13,090 bases of DNA from an uncultured Coriobacteriaceae bacterium. Its GTDB lineage: Bacteria > Actinomycetota > Coriobacteriia > Coriobacteriales > QAMH01. The position numbers and the translations under genes were made by a program. This document shows, piece by piece, positions 7,567 to 13,090 of the stretch. Numbering within the stretch: the stretch's first letter is position 1; the number at the start of each line of letters is the position of its first letter. The stretch lies in contig CACZSV010000198.1 of assembly GCA_902783925.1 (NCBI GenBank), forward strand, positions 1-13,090. Reading direction: 5' to 3'. The notes under the pieces are model-generated. The model had not been told where the DNA came from, did no database searches, and saw only the letters and a list, made by a program, of their open reading frames with translations.

Positions 7567-7859
7567 GTGACATGAAGATTACCGTGAACGTCGATGAATA
7601 CCTTGCGGTCAACAAGTACGAAGTCGACGAGGAAACCGCACATATCGAGCTCGTGGACGAGCCGAGCCCCGCGGAATTCGACAAGCTCATCCGCGTCTGC
7701 CCGGCTGGGCTGTACAAGCGCGACGAAGATGGGCGCGAGAGCTTTGATTACGCGGGCTGCCTCGAATGCGGCACCTGTCGTATTATCTGCGGCGACACCA
7801 TTCTCTCCAAGTGGGCGTATCCCGGCCCCACGATGGGTGTCGAGTACCGCTACGGCTGA
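7563..7859 (+). CDS. fixX: FixX, ferredoxin-like iron-sulfur protein
   Basis: 98 residues, the normal FixX length. The C-terminal half carries VCPAGLY and GCLECGTCR, then the conserved tail ending GVEYRYG. Cys46, Cys66, Cys69 and Cys72 fit the four ligands of the single [4Fe-4S] cluster seen in the equivalent domain of ETF-quinone oxidoreductase. Cys76 is an extra cysteine, also seen in some other FixX proteins. The start codon overlaps the fixC stop as ATGA. An alternative ATG lies nine bases later. It transfers electrons within the FixCX module. The next gene in the operon, 22 bases on, is the dehydratase activator, which is not part of classical fix or carnitine operons. Confidence 0.93.
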   Translation: MSDMKITVNVDEYLAVNKYEVDEETAHIELVDEPSPAEFDKLIRVCPAGLYKRDEDGRESFDYAGCLECGTCRIICGDTILSKWAYPGPTMGVEYRYG

Positions 7860-7881
7860 TACACCCACGTTGCAAGGGGAG

Positions 7882-8670
7882 ATGAAGGGTTTGTTTCTCG
7901 GTCTCGATGTCGGTTCCACTGCCTCGAAGTGCGTGATTGTCGACGAAGATGGTCACATCATCGCAAAGGGCATGTATCCTTCCGGAGCTGGAACCGCTGG
8001 TCCGCAAACCTGTGTTGACGAGGCGCTGGCTGCATGTGGAGGCGGCGCCTCGCTGGCTGATATCAGGTTCAGCTGCGCGACAGGCTATGGGCGCAAGCTT
8101 TCAGACTGGACGAACATTCAAATTTCCGAGCTTTCATGCCATGCGCGGGGAGCGGTGGAGCTGTTCGATGGCGTACGTACGGTCATCGACATCGGCGGCC
8201 AGGATGCTAAAGTGCTCTCCATCGGTAAAGACGGCACGCTCGAGAACTTCGCGATGAACGATAAATGCGCCGCTGGAACAGGGCGTTTTCTCGATGTGAT
8301 GGCGAGCGTGTTCGGCTGCGATGTGAGCGAGCTGTCTGCATACGACGAGCGCTCGACGCAGATCGCATCGATTTCATCCACCTGCACGGTGTTCGCTGAA
8401 TCCGAGGTCATTTCGAAGCTCGCCAGCGGCGAGGACATCTGCAATATTGCGGCTGGCGTGCATCAGTCCGTGGTCGATCGCACCTATGGGCTGGCCCAGC
8501 GCGTCGGCGTGAAGCTTGCAGTTGCCATGACAGGCGGTGTCGCGCTCAACACGAGCCTTCGCAGGCGTCTGGAAGAGCGCATCGGGCTTCCCGTCGCCAC
8601 AAGCGAGCTTGCGCAGTACAACGGCGCATATGGTGCCGCATTGCTCGCGCTCGAGCGCTGCGAAGTGTAG
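7882..8670 (+). CDS. 2-hydroxyacyl-CoA dehydratase activator ATPase (HgdC/FldI-like)
   Basis: 262 residues with an ASKHA (actin/hexokinase-like) ATPase fold. Visible motifs are DVGSTASK (9-16), ATGYGRKL, DIGGQDAK, NDKCAAGTGRF and MTGGVALN. Cys129 and Cys168 lie 39 residues apart, the same spacing as Cys127 and Cys166 of Acidaminococcus fermentans HgdC, which hold one [4Fe-4S] cluster between two subunits. Such proteins use ATP to inject one low-potential electron into a radical dehydratase. The target is probably the dehydratase subunit at 12056 and its unseen partner. Lying 22 bases after fixX, it is the last gene of the fix operon. The ATG at 7882 is only two bases from the AAGGGG ribosome binding site. 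TTG 7891, with better spacing, would give a protein starting at LFLGLDVGS, so the start is uncertain by three residues. Confidence 0.92.
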   Translation: MKGLFLGLDVGSTASKCVIVDEDGHIIAKGMYPSGAGTAGPQTCVDEALAACGGGASLADIRFSCATGYGRKLSDWTNIQISELSCHARGAVELFDGVRTVIDIGGQDAKVLSIGKDGTLENFAMNDKCAAGTGRFLDVMASVFGCDVSELSAYDERSTQIASISSTCTVFAESEVISKLASGEDICNIAAGVHQSVVDRTYGLAQRVGVKLAVAMTGGVALNTSLRRRLEERIGLPVATSELAQYNGAYGAALLALERCEV

Positions 8671-8736
8671 AGCGCTGGGATAAGTCGGGTAGGACGTCCA
8701 CTCAGAATGTCAAAACAGAAAACAGGGGCCGAAAAT

Positions 8737-8756
8737 AGGGGTCTGTCCCCTTTGTT
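8737..8756 (-). repeat. Short palindromic repeat, inverted copy of the units at 9633-9704
   Basis: AGGGGTCTGTCCCCTTTGTT. The first 15 bases form a 5-bp stem (AGGGG/CCCCT) with a 5-base loop, followed on the plus strand by TTTGTTT, so it could also end the fix operon transcript. The complementary strand matches the 24-base units downstream of the lipoprotein gene with one mismatch over the 20 bases shown. The two sites face each other around the lipoprotein gene. Confidence 0.65.
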
Positions 8757-8774
8757 TCAGGCGCTGCTCGAGGC

Positions 8775-8842
8775 GACGTAGGTTGTGGGACGGCGGAAGA
8801 CCTGCGTCAATGAGTCGGACATGACGTGGGTTCGCGACTCAT
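8775..8842. other. Two adjacent inverted repeats in the gap before the lipoprotein gene
   Basis: GACGTAGGT (8775-8783) pairs with ACCTGCGTC (8800-8808) with one wobble. ATGAGTCG (8810-8817) pairs perfectly with CGACTCAT (8835-8842). The 287-base gap between the activator and lipoprotein genes holds these, the palindromic repeat at 8737 and a possible promoter near 8900. I see no gene in it. Confidence 0.4.
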
Positions 8843-8898
8843 CACGTGCCCGATAACATTCCATCCAAATTCGCCGGGTTAAACCATCTTCTTTCTAG

Positions 8899-8904
8899 TA
8901 GAAT
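8899..8904 (+). promoter_or_regulatory. Possible -10 box of the lipoprotein gene
   Basis: TAGAAT differs from TATAAT at one base and sits 53 bases before the lipoprotein start codon. The surrounding sequence is more AT-rich than its neighbourhood. No good -35 hexamer lies 16-18 bases upstream, so the call is tentative. Confidence 0.35.
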
Positions 8905-8957
8905 ACCTGCAATCGGCAACACAGCCGAAAGGGAAGGAAGCAACCGAAAGGGGCAAC

Positions 8958-9521
8958 ATGAAGAACTCGAAGGCATTACTTATTGCGATTGTGGCAAGTG
9001 TAGCCATCGTCGCAATGCTCGGCCTGGCAGCTTGTGGCGGCGGCTCGTCCTCCAGCAGCAAGTCCGCAGCAAGCAGCAGCGCTTCTGCTAGCGCGGCGGC
9101 CAGCAGCAGCGCTTCTGCTAGCGCGGCGGCCAGCAGCGCAAGCAGCACGGATGCTTCGGCCCAGAAAGTCGATGTATCCACATGGACAGACGCCTGGATG
9201 GGCGTAAGCGACAAGGGCGAGACGTTCTACTACGCCGAGAGCCCTGACGGCTCCCAGGGCGCCATGCTCGTATACGAGCCGAACAGCAACAAATACGTCA
9301 GCTATGTTGGCGCCACCTCGAACCCCGAGCAGGGTTACGTGCGCATCACCGATATCCAGAGCGGCAATGCTCTGCAATTCCAGGTAACCGCAGCTGACAA
9401 TCAGGGTAACGTCGTTATCGACCTGGGCGACCTGGGCAATGCTGTTCTCGCCAAGTGCGACATCAGCGAAGTCATGAAGTGCTTCCAGGCTATCGGCACG
9501 TACGGACAAGCCGTTCAATAA
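8958..9521 (+). CDS. Small secreted lipoprotein of unknown function with a Ser/Ala linker
   Basis: 187 residues. The N-terminus has a Lys, a hydrophobic segment (residues 6-24) and a lipobox LAAC with Cys26 as the predicted lipidation site, so it should be anchored to the outer face of the membrane. Residues about 30-67 are almost only Ser and Ala, a flexible linker partly encoded by a perfect 30-base tandem duplication. The rest (about 68-187) is a small globular domain with WTDAWMGVSDKGETFYYA, ITDIQSGNALQFQV and ending in AIGTYGQAVQ. I do not recognise this domain. Lipoproteins of this build, with GGGSSSS after the lipid Cys and a Ser/Ala spacer, are common in Eggerthellaceae. GAAAGGGG lies before the ATG. 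It appears to be a single-gene transcript, since a strong terminator follows and repeats flank it. Confidence 0.85.
   Translation: MKNSKALLIAIVASVAIVAMLGLAACGGGSSSSSKSAASSSASASAAASSSASASAAASSASSTDASAQKVDVSTWTDAWMGVSDKGETFYYAESPDGSQGAMLVYEPNSNKYVSYVGATSNPEQGYVRITDIQSGNALQFQVTAADNQGNVVIDLGDLGNAVLAKCDISEVMKCFQAIGTYGQAVQ
9072..9131 (+). repeat. Perfect 30-base tandem duplication inside the lipoprotein linker
   Basis: Bases 9072-9101 and 9102-9131 are identical, and a partial third copy (AGCAGCGC) follows. Each copy encodes ten Ser/Ala residues. The length is a multiple of three, so gain or loss of a copy keeps the frame and only changes linker length. Confidence 0.9.
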
Positions 9522-9554
9522 CGATTAGCTAGATTCTCTATTATCCCTTCCCTC

Positions 9555-9586
9555 GCAGCCCCGGGTGCAACAGCACTCGGGGCTGC
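9555..9586 (+). terminator. Strong hairpin terminator after the lipoprotein gene
   Basis: A 14-bp stem with one G-T wobble and a 4-base AACA loop begins 33 bases after the stop codon. It is followed by AGCTATATAGTC, with only a weak T-run. Stem strength and position fit an intrinsic terminator. Confidence 0.7.
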
Positions 9587-9632
9587 AGCTATATAGTCAA
9601 ATCTCCTGGCAAAGGATTGGCTTCGATAACGG

Positions 9633-9704
9633 GTAACAGAGGGGACAGACCCCTGTGCAACAGAGGGGACAGACCCCTATGCAACAGAGGGGACGGACCC
9701 CTGT
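9633..9704 (+). repeat. Three tandem 24-base palindromic repeat units
   Basis: Units at 9633-9656, 9657-9680 and 9681-9704 differ at only a few positions. Each contains AGGGGACAGACCCCT (AGGGGACGGACCCCT in the third), a 5-bp stem and 5-base loop. An inverted single copy lies at 8737-8756. The 280-base gap from 9522 to 9801 holds the lipoprotein terminator, these units, and about 100 bases before the tetR end in which I see no gene. They look like REP-type intergenic palindromes. No transposase is nearby. Confidence 0.85.
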
Positions 9705-9801
9705 GTTTGTGCTTTGCGCTCGCTTAGGATTACATGAGGGACGCAAGTGCCCGCTCAGGGCTCGCTAAAGGCCGCCCCAACTCGCTAGTCAGCAACCGCC
9801 T

Positions 9802-10470
9802 CTACAAGTTTCGCGGGCGGTTGATGGGGTGATTCTGCAGTTCGTGGAGCAGCGTTTCGTGTGTGATGTTCCAAAACGGGTTCACTTTGTCGTCAAGCAG
9901 AAGCTCTGCATCCCGCGTATGCAAAAGATAATAGTGAGCGATAGACGGTACCTGCGAGGCAATCAGCGTGACGAGCAATTTGAAGGTCGGCTCGGGCAGA
10001 TAGCGCCCGCCGAGCATGAATTCGAGGTCGTCTTGGGCTGCGGGACGGTACAGCGCATCGATGAGCGTGAGAAACTCGGGTTCCTGCTGGTCGAATAAGC
10101 CGCGGTAAAACGCCTGGCGCTTGAGCAGGCAGCGGACGAGCGTCTTGTAGAATTCGCCAAAATCGAGCGTGCGCGCCGCGATTTCGCGGTGCGTGTAAAA
10201 CGCAAGTTCCTGCGCGCCGGATTTTGCATCGATAGGGGAGTATACGAGCTCCTCGTGCGGGAATACCCGCTCAAGCTCGCGCGCCAAGTCGGTGCGGAAC
10301 ACGAACATGGCGACATCGTATTTGCTCGTGAAGTGATAGTAGAAGGTGTTACGGTTGACGCCGAGCTCCTTGATGAGCTTGGAGACGTGTACGGCTTTCA
10401 ACGAGCCGACTTCGACACGCGCGATGAATTCATCGACGATTATCTGCTTTGCGTTTGTCTTTCTCGTCAT
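9802..10470 (-). CDS. TetR-family transcriptional regulator
   Basis: 222 residues. The N-terminal DNA-binding domain is clear: a helix-turn-helix at about 28-47 reads HVSKLIKELGVNRNTFYYHF, followed by TSKYDVAMFVF, the usual TetR link to helix 4. The C-terminal part (about 75-222) is the ligand-binding and dimerisation region, which is not conserved enough to name a ligand. It is transcribed away from the CoA-transferase gene, with 143 bases between the two start codons. This is the standard arrangement for a regulator controlling its neighbour and itself, and its ligand could be a substrate or CoA ester of the pathway. The start ATG (complement of 10468-10470) has GAAAGG upstream. Confidence 0.9.
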   Translation of the reverse strand: MTRKTNAKQIIVDEFIARVEVGSLKAVHVSKLIKELGVNRNTFYYHFTSKYDVAMFVFRTDLARELERVFPHEELVYSPIDAKSGAQELAFYTHREIAARTLDFGEFYKTLVRCLLKRQAFYRGLFDQQEPEFLTLIDALYRPAAQDDLEFMLGGRYLPEPTFKLLVTLIASQVPSIAHYYLLHTRDAELLLDDKVNPFWNITHETLLHELQNHPINRPRNL

Positions 10471-10491
10471 CGCGCGCCTTTCGTGATATTA

Positions 10492-10510
10492 GACAATACT
10501 GAGATATGTC
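10492..10510. promoter_or_regulatory. Candidate TetR operator between tetR and the CoA-transferase gene
   Basis: GACAATACTGAGATATGTC: outer GACA/TGTC and inner CT-G-AG positions are symmetric about base 10501, giving six of nine pairs. It lies 21 bases upstream of the tetR start and 103 bases before the CoA-transferase start, a sensible place for autoregulation. The symmetry is only partial, so this is tentative. It does not resemble the ACTAGGCA palindrome of the two other operons. Confidence 0.35.
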
Positions 10511-10613
10511 CATTCAATTTGCAAGGGTGCATGTACAAAATACTCATATGAAGAAAAATGTCGTCTAAGGCATTGGTCAGATATTTCGTTTTGACGAGCA
10601 TCTTGGAGGAATC

Positions 10614-11855
10614 ATGGAAACACTCGAACGGCCGCTTGAGGGAATAAAAGTCGTCGAGATGGCGACCTTCATCGCTGTGCCCGCCGCCGGCCGCATCCTG
10701 GCCGATATGGGCGCCGAAGTCGTGAAGATCGAATCCGCAAAAGGAGATAACCTGCGCTACACCGCGCCAAACGAGGGCCGTCCGCTTGACCCCCACGAAG
10801 ACACGAACTTCGATCTCGAGAACTCGGGCAAGAAGGGCATCGTCATCGATCTGCGCACGGACAAGGGCATGGGGATTCTCTTCAAGCTGCTCGAAGAAGC
10901 GGACATCTTTCTTACGAACTGGCGTCCGCAGGCGCTTGAGCGCAAGCACCTCACCTACGAGGAGCTGAAGGAGAAGTTCCCCAAGCTCGTCTATGCGAGC
11001 CTCACGGGTTACGGTGAAAAAGGCCCGGACAAGGACCTTCCCGGTTTCGACTACACTGCGTTTTTCGCCCGCAGCGGCTGGTCGGGCTCTCTGTATCAGA
11101 AGGGTACCGTGCCCTCCAACCTCATCCCCGCGCTCGGCGATCACCAGGCTGCGATGGCACTTACCTGTGGCGCGCTCGCCGCGCTGTTCCGCGCGAAGAT
11201 GACGGGCAAGGGCGAGAAGGTCTCCACCAATCTGCTGCACACGGCAATCTGGGTGCAGGGTTTCCAGGTGCAAGGCGCGCAGTACGGAAACGAGTTCAAG
11301 GGCGTTTCCTATCCCTTCGATCGTCGCGACAACCAGCTGCCCTACCAGCCTGCTGTCCAGACAAAGGATGATCGCTTCTTGCAGGTCATGGGCCCGAACT
11401 ATTCGATCTACTTCCCGCTGTTCATGAAGGCCATCGGCCGCGAAGACCTCATCGAAGACCCGGTCTTTTCCAACCAGCGCGCCATGCTCGACGCAGGTAG
11501 AAACGGCGAGCTCTACGACATCATCCAGGAAGGCTTCAGGCAGAAGACGCTCGAGGAATGGATTCCCATCCTGACCGAGCTCGACATACCGTACGCCATC
11601 TGCCAGACCTACGAAGAAGTTGCCAAGGACGAACAAGCCTGGGCAAACGACGTGTTCTTCGAGATGGATTACCCACGTGGGCCCAAGGCGCTCGTGCGCA
11701 CGCCCATCGACTTCGAGCAAACGGCGCTGCCACCGTACGACAAGGCGCCCTTGCTCGGCGAGAACACCGAGGAAGTGCTCTCGGGCCTTGGCTATACCGA
11801 CCAGGAAATCGAGGCCATGATCGCCGATAACACCGTAGGCATCTGGAAGGAATAG
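10614..11855 (+). CDS. Family III CoA-transferase, FldA/HadA-like
   Basis: 413 residues. Family III CoA-transferases move CoA between carboxylic acids through an aspartyl intermediate. Typical features are the start GIKVVEMATFIAVPAAGR, GAEVVKIESAKGDNLRY, LTNWRPQALER, TGYGEKGPDKDLPGFDY, and GDHQAAM containing Asp176, the expected catalytic residue. From memory, long stretches closely match FldA (cinnamoyl-CoA:phenyllactate CoA-transferase of Clostridium sporogenes) and HadA of C. difficile, including LPGFDYTAFFAR and DEQAWANDVFFEMDYPRG. This favours a 2-hydroxy acid substrate over carnitine (CaiB) or oxalate. GGAGG lies four bases before the ATG. The divergent tetR probably controls it. The dehydratase gene follows after 200 bases. 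The exact 2-hydroxy acid is not readable. Confidence 0.92.
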   Translation: METLERPLEGIKVVEMATFIAVPAAGRILADMGAEVVKIESAKGDNLRYTAPNEGRPLDPHEDTNFDLENSGKKGIVIDLRTDKGMGILFKLLEEADIFLTNWRPQALERKHLTYEELKEKFPKLVYASLTGYGEKGPDKDLPGFDYTAFFARSGWSGSLYQKGTVPSNLIPALGDHQAAMALTCGALAALFRAKMTGKGEKVSTNLLHTAIWVQGFQVQGAQYGNEFKGVSYPFDRRDNQLPYQPAVQTKDDRFLQVMGPNYSIYFPLFMKAIGREDLIEDPVFSNQRAMLDAGRNGELYDIIQEGFRQKTLEEWIPILTELDIPYAICQTYEEVAKDEQAWANDVFFEMDYPRGPKALVRTPIDFEQTALPPYDKAPLLGENTEEVLSGLGYTDQEIEAMIADNTVGIWKE

Positions 11856-11894
11856 ACTAAGACTGACGGACCGCCCGAAAGGGGAGTATTCTTC

Positions 11895-11903
11895 TGGTAT
11901 ACA
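11895..11903 (+). promoter_or_regulatory. Possible extended -10 promoter before the dehydratase leader
   Basis: TGGTATACA fits the extended -10 form TGnTATAAT with two mismatches. It lies in the gap after the CoA-transferase gene. No -35 hexamer is evident. If used, the transcript would start within the inverted repeat at 11904-11955 and carry a leader of roughly 145 bases. Confidence 0.3.
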
Positions 11904-11955
11904 GGATGCCGTTGTAATGGAATGGCGAAGCCCCTACCGCACCCAAACGGCATCC
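11904..11955 (+). other. Perfect 10-bp inverted repeat in the leader between CoA-transferase and dehydratase genes
   Basis: GGATGCCGTT (11904-11913) and AACGGCATCC (11946-11955) are exact reverse complements around a 32-base interval. No T-run follows. It could be an mRNA structure that adjusts the relative expression of the two genes, a processing site, or a protein-binding site. The 200-base gap contains no recognisable gene. Confidence 0.5.
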
Positions 11956-12055
11956 CGGAAATGCTGCCGCCTTTCGACAAAGAGGAAAAGGGGATGATTC
12001 CCTCATAGTTGTTCTTTTAGCTGGCCGTATGTTCAAGTTCGAGAGAGGACAAACG

Positions 12056-13090
12056 ATGGCACAGGAAACGCCTGAAAAGGTTCCCGCCAGAAAGATTCTG
12101 GCCCAGATTGCCGATAACGTCTACGAGGACGCGATTGCCGCAAAAGCACGCGGCGAGAAGGTCGGCTGGATTTCATCGAATTTTCCCCAGGAGATTCCGA
12201 CGACGCTCGGGCTGCACGTCGTGTACCCAGAAAGCCAGGCGGCGGCAATTTCTGCCAAGGGCGCAGCTCTCGCCATGTGCGAGCACGCGGAAAACGAGCT
12301 CGGCTTTTCCAACGATATCTGCGCGTATTCGCGCATCAGCCAGGCGTATGCCGATCTTGCGGCCTGCCCCGACGGTGAGCGCGATATGCCCCTGCCCGAT
12401 TTTGTCTTGTGCTGCAATAACATCTGCGACTGCATGTTCAAGTGGTACGAGAACCTCGGCCGTCAGCTCGATATTCCCGTCATCATGATCGATGTGCCCT
12501 TCAGCAACGCCTACGATATCGACCAAAAGCGCATCGACTACATCGGCGCGCAGTTCCGCGATGCGATCTCGCAGCTCGAAAAAATCACGGGCAAGACCTG
12601 GGACGAGAAGAAGTTCGAAGAGGTGTGCGTGCTGTCTTCGAAGGTTGGCGACGCGTGGCTCAAGGCGACGAAGTACCTCAATTACAAGCCCGCCCCGTAC
12701 AAGGGCTTCGACCTGTTCAACCACATGGCGGTTGCCACCATGGCGCGCGGCAAACAGGAATCGCTCGATGCGTTCTTGCAGTTCAACGAGGAGTGCGAGG
12801 AATTCATCAAAGCGCACCAGTCGACATTCAAGGGCGAGGAAAAGCACCGCATCATGTTCGAGGGCATCGCGTGCTGGCCGTATCTGCGCGTGACGTACTC
12901 CACGCTCAAAAATCTCGGCGTCAATGTGACCTCGTGCGTGTACGGGCCTTCGTTCGCGTTTTCCTACAAGGATTTCGAGGGGCTGTGCGAGGCGTATGCC
13001 AGTGTGCCCAACGCCATCAACCTCGAGCGCTCGACCGAGCTTCGCGAGCAGCTCTGCCTCGAGGGCAAGGTCGACGGCGGGCTCGTGCAC
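12056..13090 (+). CDS. 2-hydroxyacyl-CoA dehydratase subunit (HgdA/FldB/HadB-like), cut by the window end
   Basis: 345 codons are open to the last base with no stop, so the C-terminus is missing. The family is usually about 375-440 residues. Recognisable segments are GWISSNFPQEIPTTLGLHVV (36-55), VYPESQAAA, SNDICAYSRI with Cys89, and CCNNICDCMFKWYENLGRQL, followed by DIPVIMIDVPF. Cys89 and Cys124 are the best candidates among visible cysteines for ligands of the [4Fe-4S] cluster. The family removes water from (R)-2-hydroxyacyl-CoA through a ketyl radical after one-electron activation by an HgdC-type ATPase, and one is encoded at 7882-8670. Related folds occur in benzoyl-CoA reductases, but pairing with an FldA-like CoA-transferase favours a dehydratase. 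ATG 12056 follows GAGAGAGGA. A second subunit gene is expected just beyond the window. Confidence 0.88.
   Translation, partial: MAQETPEKVPARKILAQIADNVYEDAIAAKARGEKVGWISSNFPQEIPTTLGLHVVYPESQAAAISAKGAALAMCEHAENELGFSNDICAYSRISQAYADLAACPDGERDMPLPDFVLCCNNICDCMFKWYENLGRQLDIPVIMIDVPFSNAYDIDQKRIDYIGAQFRDAISQLEKITGKTWDEKKFEEVCVLSSKVGDAWLKATKYLNYKPAPYKGFDLFNHMAVATMARGKQESLDAFLQFNEECEEFIKAHQSTFKGEEKHRIMFEGIACWPYLRVTYSTLKNLGVNVTSCVYGPSFAFSYKDFEGLCEAYASVPNAINLERSTELREQLCLEGKVDGGLVH

Noticed and set aside
7594..7881. Upstream extension of the activator gene over fixX
   Set aside because: The frame happens to be open through fixX, but the ATPase domain starts at 7882 or 7891 and fixX is clearly the real gene there.
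9633..9704. CRISPR array
   Set aside because: The 24-base units are directly abutting with no unique spacers and no cas gene is nearby, so they are tandem palindromes.
9793..9823. Perfect 8-bp inverted repeat CAACCGCC/GGCGGTTG at the end of tetR, as a terminator
   Set aside because: The loop is 15 bases, part of the stem is inside the coding region, and no T-run follows on the minus strand.
11994..12008. Four-codon mini-ORF (ATG ATT CCC TCA TAG) as a separate leader peptide
   Set aside because: It is too short to judge, has no proper ribosome binding site spacing, and is the tail of the longer open frame already noted as a weak candidate.

Overview
The window looks like chromosomal DNA of an anaerobic actinobacterium of the class Coriobacteriia, most likely Eggerthellaceae. 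This is inferred from the fairly high G+C content, a lipoprotein with a long Ser/Ala linker, the tail of a DUF5648-type surface protein, and a dense set of FixABCX, acyl-CoA dehydrogenase and 2-hydroxyacyl-CoA dehydratase genes. No marker gene fixes the genus.

Layout. 1-85 is the C-terminal end of a surface-type protein, closed by a terminator hairpin (111-144). 312-4357 is a three-gene operon: a CaiA-like acyl-CoA dehydrogenase, a CaiC-like acyl-CoA synthetase, and a second acyl-CoA dehydrogenase that has lost most flavin-site and catalytic residues. 4572-8670 is a second operon: fixA, fixB, fixC, fixX and the ATP-dependent activator of a radical 2-hydroxyacyl-CoA dehydratase. Both operons are preceded by the same spaced palindrome, ACTAGGCA-N11-TGCCTAGT (212-238 with one mismatch, 4483-4509 perfect), which suggests one regulator controls both. 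8671-9800 is an island with a small secreted lipoprotein bracketed by oppositely oriented copies of a short palindromic repeat. 9802-10470 (minus strand) is a TetR-family regulator, divergent from a family III CoA-transferase of the FldA/HadA type (10614-11855). About 200 bases later a 2-hydroxyacyl-CoA dehydratase subunit begins (12056) and runs off the end of the window.

How the genes fit together. The CoA-transferase would load a 2-hydroxy acid with CoA. The dehydratase, primed by the activator at 7882-8670, would remove water to give a 2-enoyl-CoA. The CaiA-like flavoenzyme, perhaps with its degenerate partner, would reduce the enoyl-CoA to the saturated acyl-CoA. FixABCX would supply electrons to the reductase, or bifurcate electrons from NADH to quinone and a low-potential carrier that recharges the activator. 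The CoA synthetase gives a second entry point for a free unsaturated or saturated acid. This resembles the reductive aryl-lactate or 2-hydroxyisocaproate branch of Stickland fermentation known from clostridia, with the usual soluble EtfAB replaced by the Fix complex and with carnitine-type genes added. The substrate cannot be read from the sequence.
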